Numbered from the stretch's first letter, positions 49,683-59,199 are shown. The stretch is DNA of 64,000 nt from Glycomyces lechevalierae (GCF_027622945.1 NZ_JAPZVQ010000021.1:23370-87369); one strand, 5' to 3'. The notes: generated by a model not told the origin, from the sequence alone. Numbers and translations: made by a program.

Positions 49683-51242
49683 ATGCCGCCGTCTTCATCT
49701 GAGCCGACCGACACGCCGCCCTCCCGCGAGCGCGCTCGACCCGCAGGGGAACCCCCGGTCGCCCCCACCCTCACCGACCGCGTCGCGCGCGTCGCCTCCG
49801 GACTCATCGGCGGGCCCTTCGGGGACCACGCCGTGGATCCGCCGCGCCGCCGCTACTGGACGCCGGTCCGCGTCATCCTCCTCACCGGACTCATCGCCTT
49901 CGCCGTCAACTGGCTGCAGAAGTACCCGTGCGCCGCCGGCGGCTGGACCGACTGGTCCCAGTACACGAACGCCTGCTACACCGACATCCGCGCGCTCTGG
50001 GGAGCCGAACGCCTCAACGAAGGCGCCGTCCCCTACCGCGACCACCCGGTCGAATACCCGGTACTGACCGGCTGGTTCATGGGGATCCTCGGGCAGATCG
50101 CCTACCGCGCCGGCAACGTGCTCGGCGTCGACGGCGGCCCGATCTTCTACCACCTCAACGCGATCGTGCTCTTCATCTGCGGCGCGGCCGCCATCGCGAT
50201 CCTCCACCGCATCCGCCAGGACAACGGCCGCACCGACCTGCCCGGCCCGAACCCGGACCCCGCGCTCGTCCACTCCCGGCCCTCGCGGCCGTGGGACGCG
50301 ATGATGCTCGCCGCCGCGCCGGTCGTGCTCGTGACGGCCACCGTGAACTGGGACCTGTTCGCCATCGCCCTCTCGATGCCGTTCTTCCTGTACTGGCAGC
50401 GCGGCCGCCCGATCGCAGCTGGGCTGTTCCTCGGCCTCGCCGTCGCGGCGAAGTTCTACGCGCTCCTGTTCATCGGGCCGCTGCTCGTGCTCGCCCTGCG
50501 CCAGCGCAAGCTCCTGCCCGCGCTCCAGACCACCGCGACCGCCGCCGTCGTGTGGGCCTTGATCAATGCGCCCGTCGCGTACCTCTGGCCCGACTCGTGG
50601 ATGCGGTTCTTCGAGCTCAACTCCGAACGCCCCGTCGACTGGGGCACCGGCTGGTACGTGCTGCGCGGCATCACCGGCTGGGAGAAGCTCTGGGACTCCG
50701 AGTACGTGAACGACCTGTACCTGGTGCTGTTCGCGTTGTCCTGCATCGGGATCGCGCTGCTCGGGTTCTTCGCCGGCCGCCGGCCGGGCGCGCCCGGGCT
50801 GCGCGGGATCGCGACCGCCGACGACCTCATGCCGCGCCTCGCGCAGCTCTGCTTCCTCGTCGTGGCCGCGTTCCTGCTGTTCGGCAAGGTCTGGTCGCAG
50901 CAGTACGTGCTGTGGCTCCTGCCGCTCGCGGTCCTCGCCCGCCCGAAGTGGGGCGCGTTCCTGCTGTGGCAGGCCGCCGAGCTGTTCTACTTCTTCGCGT
51001 TCTACGGCAAGATGCTGCAGGTCTCGGCCGAGGAGGAAGGGCGCGGCATCGCCGAGGGCCTGTTCCTCGCCGCCGCCGCATCACGCTGGATCATGGTCGC
51101 CGTCATGTGCGCCCTGGTGGTCCAGGAGATCCTGCTCCCGCGGCTGGACTCGGTCAGAGGCCTTCGCGTGCGGCCCAGGCGCGCAGCTCCGACTCCGCTT
51201 CCTCGCGCGGCATCGGACCCCGCTCCAACCGCAGCTCCTTGA
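49683..51242 (+). CDS. GT87-like integral membrane glycosyltransferase
   Basis: A 519-residue protein with about nine helices and features of GT-C/GT87 polyprenol-phosphate-mannosyltransferases: DIRALWGAERLNEGAVPYRDHPVEYPVLTGWFMG (first luminal loop with Asp and Glu) and VLVTATVNWDLFAIALSMPFFLYW, then AVAAKFYALLFIGPLLVLALR. The mycobacterial orthologue lies immediately after ponA1, the same order as here, supporting a cell-envelope polysaccharide role. Substrate unknown. The start is 63 bases after the PBP stop. The 3' end overlaps the convergent cca gene by 89 bases. Confidence 0.85.
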   Translation: MPPSSSEPTDTPPSRERARPAGEPPVAPTLTDRVARVASGLIGGPFGDHAVDPPRRRYWTPVRVILLTGLIAFAVNWLQKYPCAAGGWTDWSQYTNACYTDIRALWGAERLNEGAVPYRDHPVEYPVLTGWFMGILGQIAYRAGNVLGVDGGPIFYHLNAIVLFICGAAAIAILHRIRQDNGRTDLPGPNPDPALVHSRPSRPWDAMMLAAAPVVLVTATVNWDLFAIALSMPFFLYWQRGRPIAAGLFLGLAVAAKFYALLFIGPLLVLALRQRKLLPALQTTATAAVVWALINAPVAYLWPDSWMRFFELNSERPVDWGTGWYVLRGITGWEKLWDSEYVNDLYLVLFALSCIGIALLGFFAGRRPGAPGLRGIATADDLMPRLAQLCFLVVAAFLLFGKVWSQQYVLWLLPLAVLARPKWGAFLLWQAAELFYFFAFYGKMLQVSAEEEGRGIAEGLFLAAAASRWIMVAVMCALVVQEILLPRLDSVRGLRVRPRRAAPTPLPRAASDPAPTAAP

Positions 51243-52557
51243 GGTACGCCCAGGCCCGGCCCACCTGAGGGCCGGGCGGGAGGCCCAGGAGCTCCATGAT
51301 CGCGTTGCCGTCGAGGTCCGGGCGCACCGCGCGCAGGTCCTCTTCGGCGCGGATCCGGGCGATCCGCTCTTCGAACGCGTCGTAGTCGCGGCGCAGCCGC
51401 TCGGCCTTGCGGCGGTTGCGGGTCGTGCAGTCGGAGCGGACGAGCAGGTGCAGCCGGTCCAGCTGCGGCCCGGCGTCCGTGACGTACCGGCGCACGGCCG
51501 AATCCGTCCAACCCGCCTCGCCGTACCCGTAGAAGCGCAGGTGGAGGCTGATGAGGAGCGAGACGGCCTGCACGTCCGCCTTCGGGAACCTCAGCTCCCG
51601 CATGCGTCTGCGCGCCAAGCGGGCCCCGGCCACGTCGTGGTGGTGGAAGGTGACGCCGCCGCCGGGGACGACGTCCTTGGTCTCGGGCTTGCCGATGTCG
51701 TGCAGGAGCGCCGCGAGGCGCAGCAGGAGGTCCGGGCCGTCCTGCTCGAGCGCGATCGCGTTGCGCAGCACCTGCAGCGAATGCTCGTAGACGTCCTTGT
51801 GCTGGGCGTGCTCGTCGATCTCCATGCGCAGCGCGGGCAGCTCCGGCAGGAACTGCTCCGCGAGTCCCGTGTCGACGAGGAGGCGCAGACCCACCACCGG
51901 GTCGGGCGCCATGAGCAGCTTCGTGAACTCGTCCCTGATCCGCTCGGCGGTGATCCGGCCGAGCTCGGGGGCCATGCGGCGCATCGCGTCCAGGGTCTCG
52001 GGGTCGATCCCGAACCCGAGCTGCGCGGCGAAGCGGGCGGCGCGGAGCATCCGCAGCGGGTCGTCCGCGAACGAGGACTCCGGCGAGGCGGGGGTGCGGA
52101 TCGTCTGCCGCGCGATGTCCGCGAGGCCGCCGAAGGGGTCGGTGAACTCGTGGCCGGGCACGGAGACGGCCATCGCGTTCACGGTGAAGTCGCGCCGCTC
52201 CAGGTCGTCGACGAGGTTGTCCCCGTACTGCACGATCGGATTGCGGCTCACGCGGTCGTACGCGTCAGCGCGGAAGGTGGTCACCTCGACCTGCTCGCCG
52301 CGGAAGAGGCCGCCGATCGTCCCGAAGTCGGCGCCCGTGGTCCACACGGTGGAGCAGTTCGCCCGCAGGATCGCCTCGGTCGACTCCGGGCGCGCGTCCG
52401 TCGTGAAATCGAGGTCGCTCACCCGCCGGCGCAGCACGGCGTCCCGGACCGGGCCGCCGACCAGATGCAGCTCGAAGCCGCCGTCCGCGAACACCCGACC
52501 CAGTTCATCGGCTATGGGCGGGACCGTGATTTCCTTACCGCTACTGTTGTCAGACAT
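51154..52557 (-). CDS. cca: CCA tRNA nucleotidyltransferase
   Basis: A 467-residue class II tRNA nucleotidyltransferase that adds or repairs CCA at tRNA 3' ends. Head domain: LVGGPVRDAVLRRRVSDLDFTTDA with the DxD metal motif and RRDFTVNAMAV. Neck RNA-binding: FADDPLRMLRAARFAAQLGF. A C-terminal HD domain is present (LRLAALLHDIGKPETK, FHHHDVAGARLARRRM). Some tRNA genes here lack CCA, e.g. the tRNA-Leu, consistent with need for this enzyme. It is divergent from murJ with a 30-base gap, and its 3' end overlaps the GT87 gene. Confidence 0.93.
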   Translation of the reverse strand: MSDNSSGKEITVPPIADELGRVFADGGFELHLVGGPVRDAVLRRRVSDLDFTTDARPESTEAILRANCSTVWTTGADFGTIGGLFRGEQVEVTTFRADAYDRVSRNPIVQYGDNLVDDLERRDFTVNAMAVSVPGHEFTDPFGGLADIARQTIRTPASPESSFADDPLRMLRAARFAAQLGFGIDPETLDAMRRMAPELGRITAERIRDEFTKLLMAPDPVVGLRLLVDTGLAEQFLPELPALRMEIDEHAQHKDVYEHSLQVLRNAIALEQDGPDLLLRLAALLHDIGKPETKDVVPGGGVTFHHHDVAGARLARRRMRELRFPKADVQAVSLLISLHLRFYGYGEAGWTDSAVRRYVTDAGPQLDRLHLLVRSDCTTRNRRKAERLRRDYDAFEERIARIRAEEDLRAVRPDLDGNAIMELLGLPPGPQVGRAWAYLKELRLERGPMPREEAESELRAWAAREGL

Positions 52558-52587
52558 CGCCGGGCAAGCTTAGCGGAGAGTGCGAGA

Positions 52588-54423
52588 ATGGCCGAACCTA
52601 GCGCGAGACCGGGCCCCGGGCACTCGCCGTCTGGGCCCGTCCGAGGCCCCCAAGGCAACAACCCCTACGGAACCCCTCCGAACGCGTACCCCCCGCCCGG
52701 CCCCCAGACCGGCAACGGCTACGCCCCCATCGGAACGCCCGCCCCTGCCCCCGCGCCCGCGCCGCCCCAGGGCAAGAACGTGGTCCGCTCCAGCCTCCTC
52801 ATGGGCGCGGGCTCCCTCGTCTCGCGCGTGACGGGCTTCGGCCGCACCGTCGTCATCTCGGCCGCGATCGGCGCCGGGCTCCTCGGCAACTCGTACACGA
52901 CCGCGCAGTACTTCCCGCAGATGATCTACGAGCTCGTCCTCGGCGGCGTGTTCGCGAGCATCATCCTGCCGCTGTTCGTCAAGGCCCACAAGAACGACCC
53001 CGACGGCGGCGACGCCTTCGCCCAGCGCCTCCTCACCCTCGCCGCCCTCGTCCTCGGCGCCGCCGCGGTCCTCGTCACCGCGTGCGCGCCCCTCATCGCC
53101 CGGTTCATGGCGAGCCCGGTCCAGTACGACCTGGTCACCGAGTTCTCCTATTACATGCTGCCGGCCCTGCTGTTCTACGGGCTGTTCGCGATCCTCTCCG
53201 GGGTGCTCAACTCCCGCGAGCACTTCGGCGCCCCGATGTGGGTGCCGATCCTCAACAACCTCGTCGTCATCACCGTGGGCGCGCTGTTCTACGTGATCTA
53301 CACCCGCGACGCGGTGCCGGACGCCTCCGGCGACATCTTCGTCAGCGCCGACCAGGTGACGAACGGCATGGTCATGCTGCTCGGCCTGGGCACCACCGCG
53401 GGCGTCGTCCTCCAGGTGCTGTGCCTGGCCCCGTTCCTGCGCAAGGCCGGTTTCCGGTGGCGGGTGCGGTTCGACTTCAAGGCCCTGCCGCTGCGCACGA
53501 TCCGGCAGATGGCCGCCTGGACGCTGCTGTTCGTGGCCGCCAACCAGATCGCCGTGATGGCCGTCATCAAGGTCGCCAACGCCGCGAGCGACCCGGACCG
53601 GCTCGGCGACGCGGCCGGGTTCGTGCCCGGCGTCACGGTCTACAACAACGCCTACTTGATGATGATGATGGCGCACGGGATCGTCGCGGTCTCGGTCATC
53701 ACCGCGCTCATGCCGCGCATGACCCGCGCGGCGGACGGGCGGCACTGGCCGGAACTGGCCGACCACCTCTCGAACGGCATCCGGCTGGCCTCGTTCCTGC
53801 TGGTGCCGATCGCGGCGGCGTTCATCGCGCTGCACGAGCCGATCGGCCTGATGATCTTCCAGTGGGGCGCGTACGCCCCCGAGGAGGCCCTCGCGACCGG
53901 CCAGGTGCTGGCGATGGCCGGGATCGTGCTGCTGCCGTTCTCGATCAGCCAGCTGCAGATCTACGCGTTCTACGCGCAGACGGACACCCGCACGGTGGCG
54001 ATGTTCAACCTCCCGGTGATCGCGATCCGCATCGGCGGGTACCTCCTCGCCTTCGCGTTCCTGCCCCCCGAGTGGGTCGTGGTGGGGCTGTTCGCCGCGA
54101 ACGGCGTCTCCTACCTGGTGAGCCTGCTGCTCTCGATGAGCCTGCTGCGCAGGCGGATCGGGCTGCTCGGGATGCGCAAGACCATGAACGGGCTGGTGAG
54201 GACCACCACAGCGGCCGTGATCGCGGGCGGAGTCGCCTACGGCGGGTGGCTGCTGTGGCCGGACCTCCCGGTCGACGGCGGCATGGCCAAACTGGGGCAA
54301 TTCGCGGCGTCCATCGTGCTCGGACTGGTCCTGCTGGGCGTGTACTTCGCGGCCTGTCTGGTATTGCGCGTCACTGAGACGGCGTCGCTCCAGGCAACGG
54401 TGCGCGCAAAGCTGCGACGATGA
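52588..54423 (+). CDS. murJ: Lipid II flippase MurJ
   Basis: A 611-residue MOP-superfamily protein with about 14 helices that flips lipid II. Typical motifs are SRVTGFGRTVVISAAIGAGLLGNSY, YELVLGGVFASIILPLFV, and YNNAYLMMMMAHGIVAVSVI. A 60-residue Pro-rich N-terminus precedes the first helix. In mycobacteria MviN is fused to a C-terminal pseudokinase and extracellular domain; here the protein ends after the membrane part and the pseudokinase is a separate gene 136 bases downstream. GGAGAG lies eight bases before the ATG at 52588. Confidence 0.93.
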   Translation: MAEPSARPGPGHSPSGPVRGPQGNNPYGTPPNAYPPPGPQTGNGYAPIGTPAPAPAPAPPQGKNVVRSSLLMGAGSLVSRVTGFGRTVVISAAIGAGLLGNSYTTAQYFPQMIYELVLGGVFASIILPLFVKAHKNDPDGGDAFAQRLLTLAALVLGAAAVLVTACAPLIARFMASPVQYDLVTEFSYYMLPALLFYGLFAILSGVLNSREHFGAPMWVPILNNLVVITVGALFYVIYTRDAVPDASGDIFVSADQVTNGMVMLLGLGTTAGVVLQVLCLAPFLRKAGFRWRVRFDFKALPLRTIRQMAAWTLLFVAANQIAVMAVIKVANAASDPDRLGDAAGFVPGVTVYNNAYLMMMMAHGIVAVSVITALMPRMTRAADGRHWPELADHLSNGIRLASFLLVPIAAAFIALHEPIGLMIFQWGAYAPEEALATGQVLAMAGIVLLPFSISQLQIYAFYAQTDTRTVAMFNLPVIAIRIGGYLLAFAFLPPEWVVVGLFAANGVSYLVSLLLSMSLLRRRIGLLGMRKTMNGLVRTTTAAVIAGGVAYGGWLLWPDLPVDGGMAKLGQFAASIVLGLVLLGVYFAACLVLRVTETASLQATVRAKLRR

Positions 54424-54559
54424 GGCAAGTACGATCCATACGTGCACTCTGGCCGGATCCCGCAGAGCCACTTGGACCGCACCATGACCGAACCGGCCCA
54501 CAACGGCCCCGGCCGGGACCCCCTCGCGGGGTCGCATTGAGAGGGGAGGACCCCGCATC

Positions 54560-56074
54560 ATGACCACCGCCGAAGTGCCGTCCGTGGGCGACCTGCTCGC
54601 CGAGCGGTACCGCCTCGAAGAGCACGTCGGAGGCGCGAACGGCTACCGCCAGCTCTGGCGGGGCGTCGACGTCCTGCTCCACCGCTCCGTAGCGGTCGTG
54701 CTCCGCTCCCCTGGCGGCGAGGACGCCGCCCCCACCATGACCGCCGCCGTGGCCGCCTCCCGGGCGCACGTCGACTCCATGGTCGACGTGTACGACGCCG
54801 TCGACGAAGGACGTTTCGCGTACGTCGTGCGCGAGTGGGTCAACGGCTCGTCCCTGCGCGGCGTGCTGGAGCGCCAGACCCTCGAGAGCGCGCACGCCCT
54901 CGAGCTGGTCGCCTCCGTCGCGGACGCGATCGCCGCCCTCCACGACGGCGGCGTCACCCACGCCGACCTCCACCCGGGCACGATCCTCCTCTCCGAGGAC
55001 GATCGCGTGATGGTCACCGAGCCGCGCAACGAGCCGGGCAACACCGCCGTCGAAGACGTGCGGGCCCTCGGCGCGACGCTCTACGCCTGCCTGACCGGGA
55101 CGTGGCCGCGCGTCGTGCCCGCCGAGAACACCGGGCTCCCGGACGCCGCCCACGACGAGTGGGGTCGCGTCCTCGACGCGGACAAGGTCGTCCCCGGCCT
55201 CCCCGGCGCGCTCACGAAGCTCACCGCGGACCTCCTCGACCACTCGCAGACGCCGCCTTCCGCGGCCGAGCTCGCGGTCGAGCTGCGCCGCCTCGCCGAG
55301 ACCGGCGGGGCCGAGCCGGCCGCCGCCGAGTCGGCCGCGCCCACGAGCGTGCTGGGCGCGATCAGCCTGGGCCGCCGCCTCTCCGGCGGCGTTTCCGCCG
55401 ACTCGCCTCCCGTCGGGATGAAGCGGCTCGCGGTCGTCGCGGCCGTCATCGCCGCGGTCATCTTCGCGGGCGTGGTCACCAGCGCCATCGTCTTCGGCGG
55501 CGGCGACGACCCCGCCGGGGCCGAGGACCAGGTCACCGGCGAGGACACCGGGGCGGACACGTCCGACTCCGAAGGCGAGACCACGGACACGGCCGCGCCG
55601 ACCGAGGTCGAGCTCACCGCCGACTCGGTGCGCGTGGTCGACCCGCCGGAGGGGGACCGGAACCAGAACGAGGGCGTCGAGAACGTCATCGACGACAACG
55701 CCTCCACCGGCTGGACCACGAACACCTACCGCGGCGACCCGAACTTCGGGAACCTGAAGCCGGGCATGGGCATCCTCATCGACCTCGGCGAGGCCCGGGA
55801 GGTGTCGTCCGTGCGGGTCCAGATGACCAGCGCCGGCGCCACCGTGGGCCTGCTGGGCGGCGACGAGGACCCGGGCGACTCGAGCGACGGCGACCAGGCG
55901 ATCGTGGACGGCTTCACCGTCCTGGCCGACCAGGTCGAGGACGCGGACACGAACATCGAGCTGAAGACCGACGGCGAGGCGACCCGCTTCATCGTCGTGT
56001 GGGTGACCGAGCTGCCGCCGGTCTCCGACGGCTACAAGCTCACCATCAGCGACATCAACGTCTTCGCCCGGTAG
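54560..56074 (+). CDS. Membrane-anchored pseudokinase with extracellular discoidin-like domain
   Basis: A 504-residue protein. Residues 15-245 have a kinase fold (LAERYRLEEHVGG start, APE/helical lobe) but lack catalytic residues: the invariant Lys in VAIK is replaced (VAVVLRS), HRD reads His134-Ala-Asp136 and the DFG place reads VTEP (152-155). A linker with Thr262 (APTSVLGAI) precedes a helix at 290-313. The exterior contains a discoidin-like region (ENVIDDNASTGWTTN, ILIDLGEAREVSSVRVQM). It is the split counterpart of the MviN C-terminal half in mycobacteria, where a pseudokinase Thr is bound by FhaA. RBS GGGAGGA precedes the ATG. Confidence 0.85.
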   Translation: MTTAEVPSVGDLLAERYRLEEHVGGANGYRQLWRGVDVLLHRSVAVVLRSPGGEDAAPTMTAAVAASRAHVDSMVDVYDAVDEGRFAYVVREWVNGSSLRGVLERQTLESAHALELVASVADAIAALHDGGVTHADLHPGTILLSEDDRVMVTEPRNEPGNTAVEDVRALGATLYACLTGTWPRVVPAENTGLPDAAHDEWGRVLDADKVVPGLPGALTKLTADLLDHSQTPPSAAELAVELRRLAETGGAEPAAAESAAPTSVLGAISLGRRLSGGVSADSPPVGMKRLAVVAAVIAAVIFAGVVTSAIVFGGGDDPAGAEDQVTGEDTGADTSDSEGETTDTAAPTEVELTADSVRVVDPPEGDRNQNEGVENVIDDNASTGWTTNTYRGDPNFGNLKPGMGILIDLGEAREVSSVRVQMTSAGATVGLLGGDEDPGDSSDGDQAIVDGFTVLADQVEDADTNIELKTDGEATRFIVVWVTELPPVSDGYKLTISDINVFAR

Positions 56075-56085
56075 CGCGACCGCCG

Positions 56086-56829
56086 ATGCCCGCTCCCCTC
56101 CCGCACGGCCCGGGTCCGGCTCTGGAAGGCGCGACCGACGCCGAGCTGCTGGCCCGCCATGTGGGCGGCGAGCGGGAGGCGTTCGGGGAGCTGTTCCGGC
56201 GCCACCGCGGGCGGCTGTGGGCCGTCGCGGTGCGCACGCTCGGCGACCCGGAGGACGCCGCCGAAGCGGTGCAGGACGCGATGATCAAGGCCTACCAGGG
56301 CGCGGGGACGTTCCGGGGCGGCTCGGCGGTGACGACGTGGCTGCACCGCATCGTCGTCAACGCCTGCCTCGACCGTATCCGCGCTTCGGGGCGGCGCCCG
56401 ACCGTGCCGCTCGCCGACGACGACGCGCTTGCACTGCCGACACTCGACTCGGCAACGGACCCTTCGCAGGCCGCGATGCGCCTCAGCGTGCACCGGGCGC
56501 TCGCGGAGCTGCCGTTCGACCAGCGGGCGGTGCTCGTCTACGTCGACATGCTCGGCTACCCGGTCGAGGAGGTCGCGGCGATCCTCAAGGTGCGCCCCGG
56601 CACGGTGAAGTCGCGGGCGTCGCGGGCGCGCAAGCGCCTCGCGGCGCGGCTGCCCGAGTTCGACCCGGCCGTGGACCACAGTGTCGGTCACAGTGCCTTG
56701 AGCGGCGTGGGCGATCCCACGCCGCCGGGGGCGGCCGCGGGGAACCCGCCGCCGCAGCAGGGCGTCGAACCAGGAGCGACGTACCGGACGAGCGCCTTCG
56801 AGGACGGCAGAGGGGAGGGGAGCCGATGA
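56086..56829 (+). CDS. sigM: ECF sigma factor, SigM-type
   Basis: A 247-residue sigma factor. Region 2 (LLARHVGGEREAFGELFRRHR, DAAEAVQDAMIKAYQGAGTF) and region 4 (LPFDQRAVLVYVDMLGYPVEEVAAILKVRPGTVKSRASRARKRLA) are both typical ECF. A long disordered C-terminus of 60 residues follows. Orthologues in mycobacteria (sigM) lie between mviN and trxB, the same order as here. The ATG at 56086 starts 11 bases after the pseudokinase stop. Its stop overlaps the anti-sigma start. Confidence 0.9.
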   Translation: MPAPLPHGPGPALEGATDAELLARHVGGEREAFGELFRRHRGRLWAVAVRTLGDPEDAAEAVQDAMIKAYQGAGTFRGGSAVTTWLHRIVVNACLDRIRASGRRPTVPLADDDALALPTLDSATDPSQAAMRLSVHRALAELPFDQRAVLVYVDMLGYPVEEVAAILKVRPGTVKSRASRARKRLAARLPEFDPAVDHSVGHSALSGVGDPTPPGAAAGNPPPQQGVEPGATYRTSAFEDGRGEGSR

Positions 56830-57614
56830 GCCCGCAACGCCCGAGCGAGGCCGAGGTCGGCCGCATGCTGCGGGAGGCCTCCAGCGACTACGGCGACCTT
56901 CCCGAGCAGGTCGGGGACCGCCTCGACCGCGTCCTCGCGACCCTCCCGCCGGCGCACACGCTGCCCGCCGCCGAACGCCGGAGCGCGTTCGCGGGTTGGA
57001 GCGAGCGCATGTCGGAGCGCTTGCGCCCCAAGCGGGTCCGGTACGCGATCGCGAGCGTCTCGATGGCCGTGCTGGTCACCGTCGGCGGGGTCGCGACCGC
57101 GATCCAGTTGACGAGCGGCGCGGACCAGGAGGCGGGCGCGAGCGCCGACCTCTACGCCGAAGGCGACAGCCAGCGGGACGACGGCGGGCAGCCGCCCGGC
57201 GCGACCGAGGCGTCGCCGCTCCCGGGCGACGCGACCGAGGAGAACCAGGACGAGTCCGGCGACGACGAGACCACGGTCGAGGGCCTCGCCGGGATCGAGA
57301 CGTTCGCCACCGGCAGCGACTACGAGGCGGGCACCGACCTGATCGCGGTCCTGCGCGGGCTCGGCGACGGCAGCGCCTCCGGCGAGGTCCCGTCCGAACT
57401 GGCCGGCCTGGCCGCCGGCGGCGACTTCTGGCGCAACTGCCAGGAGGCCATCGCGGCCCAGTACCAGGGCCTGCTCGTCGCGGTCGACTTCGCCCGATAC
57501 GACTCGGAGCCGGCGATCATGGCGCTCATGACCGGCGACGACGGCGACTTCGCCGTCGCACTCACCCCCGCCTGCGCCGACGGCGTCATCGAACCGCTCG
57601 CCGAGCAGCCCTGA
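56826..57614 (+). CDS. Probable anti-sigma-M factor
   Basis: A 262-residue protein with a cytosolic N-terminus (SEAEVGRMLREASSDYGDLPEQVGDRLDRVL), a single membrane helix (about 76-96, YAIASVSMAVLVTVGGVATAI) and an extracytoplasmic domain. The ATG overlaps the sigM stop (ATGA), the standard sigma/anti-sigma coupling. No HxxxCxxC zinc motif is present, so it is not a ZAS redox anti-sigma. Extracytoplasmic Cys residues (DFWRNCQEAI, LTPACADG) could form a disulfide. Confidence 0.78.
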   Translation: MSPQRPSEAEVGRMLREASSDYGDLPEQVGDRLDRVLATLPPAHTLPAAERRSAFAGWSERMSERLRPKRVRYAIASVSMAVLVTVGGVATAIQLTSGADQEAGASADLYAEGDSQRDDGGQPPGATEASPLPGDATEENQDESGDDETTVEGLAGIETFATGSDYEAGTDLIAVLRGLGDGSASGEVPSELAGLAAGGDFWRNCQEAIAAQYQGLLVAVDFARYDSEPAIMALMTGDDGDFAVALTPACADGVIEPLAEQP

Positions 57615-57754
57615 CCGAGCCGCCTTGACCGAGCCGCCCTGACGCTGGGCCCGTTTCGGGCCGCCGGGCTTCCCTGTTCGCGGCCGGCGGACGGGTGAGG
57701 TTGCCCACCATCGGGATATTCGCCTGTCACAAGCCCGCCACAGCTCCCGGGGGC

Positions 57755-57781
57755 GGAATTTCGGGTCAATAAGATGACGTT
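57755..57781 (+). promoter_or_regulatory. SigR/SigH-like promoter for trxBA
   Basis: GGAAT (57755-57759) and GTT (57779-57781) are separated by 19 bases, close to the SigR/SigH consensus GGAAT-N18-GTT used in disulfide-stress control of trxBA in actinobacteria. It lies 60 bases upstream of the trxB start. Confidence 0.6.
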
Positions 57782-57840
57782 GAAGCTGTCAGTTCAGGGA
57801 GCCGTCCCTGGAGCGCCGAACCATCACAGGAGCGAACCCG

Positions 57841-58791
57841 GTGAGCGAAATCCGCGAAGTCATCATCATCGGCTCGGGCCCCGCCGGCTACACCGCCGCG
57901 CTGTACACCGCCCGGGCCAACATGAACCCGCTCGTGTTCGAGGGCTTCCAGTTCGGCGGCGCCCTCATGCAGACGACCGAGGTCGAGAACTTCCCGGGCT
58001 TCCCCGAGGGCATCATGGGCCCCGAGCTCATGGACTCCTGGCGCAAGCAGGCCGAGCGCTTCGGCGCCGAGCTCGTCTCGGACGACGTCACCCGCGTCGA
58101 CCTCACCGGCGACATCAAGAAGGTGTGGGTCGGCGACGACGAGTTCCAGGCGAAGGCCGTGATCCTCGCGACCGGCTCGGCGTTCCGCCCGCTCAACGTG
58201 CCCGGCGAGAACGAGCTCATGGGCCGCGGCGTCTCCGCGTGCGCCACCTGCGACGGCTTCTTCTTCCGCGACCAGCACATCGCGGTGGTCGGCGGCGGCG
58301 ACACGGCGATGGAGGAGGCCACGTTCCTCACCAAGTTCGCCGCGAAGGTCACCATCGTGCACCGCCGCGACGAGTTCCGCGCCTCGAAGGTCATGTCGGA
58401 GCGCGCCCTCGCGAACCCGAAGATCGAGGTCGCCTGGAACTCCGCGGTCAAGGAGATCAAGGGCACCGACGGCAAGGTCTCGAGCGTCGAGCTCGTCGAC
58501 ACCGTCGACGGCTCGACGCGCGAGCTGCCCGCAACGGGCCTGTTCATCGCGATCGGCCACGACCCCCGCTCGGAGCTGTTCAAGGGCCAGGTGGAGCTCG
58601 ACGAGTCCGGCTACGTGAAGGTGGCCGCGCCCTCGACCCGCACGAACCTCGATGGCGTGTTCGCCGCCGGCGACCTCGTCGACCACACCTACCAGCAGGC
58701 GGTCACGGCCGCCGGCACCGGTTGCGCGGCAGCGCTCGACGCCGAGCGCTACATCGCGGCGCTCGAGCACCGCACCGCGCAGATCAGCTGA
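57841..58791 (+). CDS. trxB: Thioredoxin reductase
   Basis: A 316-residue NADPH-dependent flavoenzyme. FAD motif IIIGSGPAGYTAALY, redox pair SACATCDGFFF (CATC), NADPH motif AVVGGGDTAMEEATFL and GVFAAGDLVDHTYQQAV are all present. AGGAG precedes the GTG at 57841. It is followed by trxA after 34 bases, forming the trxBA operon. Confidence 0.96.
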   Translation: MSEIREVIIIGSGPAGYTAALYTARANMNPLVFEGFQFGGALMQTTEVENFPGFPEGIMGPELMDSWRKQAERFGAELVSDDVTRVDLTGDIKKVWVGDDEFQAKAVILATGSAFRPLNVPGENELMGRGVSACATCDGFFFRDQHIAVVGGGDTAMEEATFLTKFAAKVTIVHRRDEFRASKVMSERALANPKIEVAWNSAVKEIKGTDGKVSSVELVDTVDGSTRELPATGLFIAIGHDPRSELFKGQVELDESGYVKVAAPSTRTNLDGVFAAGDLVDHTYQQAVTAAGTGCAAALDAERYIAALEHRTAQIS

Positions 58792-58825
58792 CCCACCGCT
58801 CGTTCATACACACAGGAGGATGCCC

Positions 58826-59143
58826 ATGGGCGCCATCAAAGCAGTCAACGGCCAGGCCGAGTTCCAGGCCGAGGTGCTGGAGTCCGACAAGCCGGTCCTC
58901 GTCGACTTCTGGGCCGAATGGTGCGGGCCTTGCAAGAAGGTCGCCCCGGTGCTCGAGGAGCTGGCCGCGGAGACCGACGACTTCGTGATCCGCAAGCTCG
59001 ACACGGACGCGAACCCGGAGATCACCCGCGAGTACCAGGTCATGAGCGTCCCGACGATGATCCTGTTCAAGGACGGCAAGCCCGCCCAGCAGCTCATCGG
59101 CGCCCAGCCCAAGGCCGCCATCCGCAAGTTCCTGGGCCAGTAG
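58826..59143 (+). CDS. trxA: Thioredoxin
   Basis: A 105-residue thioredoxin with the canonical VLVDFWAEWCGPCKKVAPVLEELA and the cis-Pro region VMSVPTMILFKDG. It reduces protein disulfides with electrons from TrxB. The ATG at 58826 is six bases after AGGAGG; an ATG six bases earlier would leave no spacing. A terminator hairpin (59166-59199) follows. Confidence 0.96.
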   Translation: MGAIKAVNGQAEFQAEVLESDKPVLVDFWAEWCGPCKKVAPVLEELAAETDDFVIRKLDTDANPEITREYQVMSVPTMILFKDGKPAQQLIGAQPKAAIRKFLGQ

Positions 59144-59165
59144 GAACGCGAACACTGCTTCACCG

Positions 59166-59199
59166 ATCGGGGGATGGAACTGCGGTTCCGTCCCCCGAT
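59166..59199 (+). terminator. trxA terminator
   Basis: A 15-bp stem with one G-T pair (59166-59180 with 59185-59199) and a TGCG loop, followed by TCTCGTC. The 59144-59418 gap holds this and a run of 15-base direct repeats (about 59370-59420), with no gene that I can support. Confidence 0.75.
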
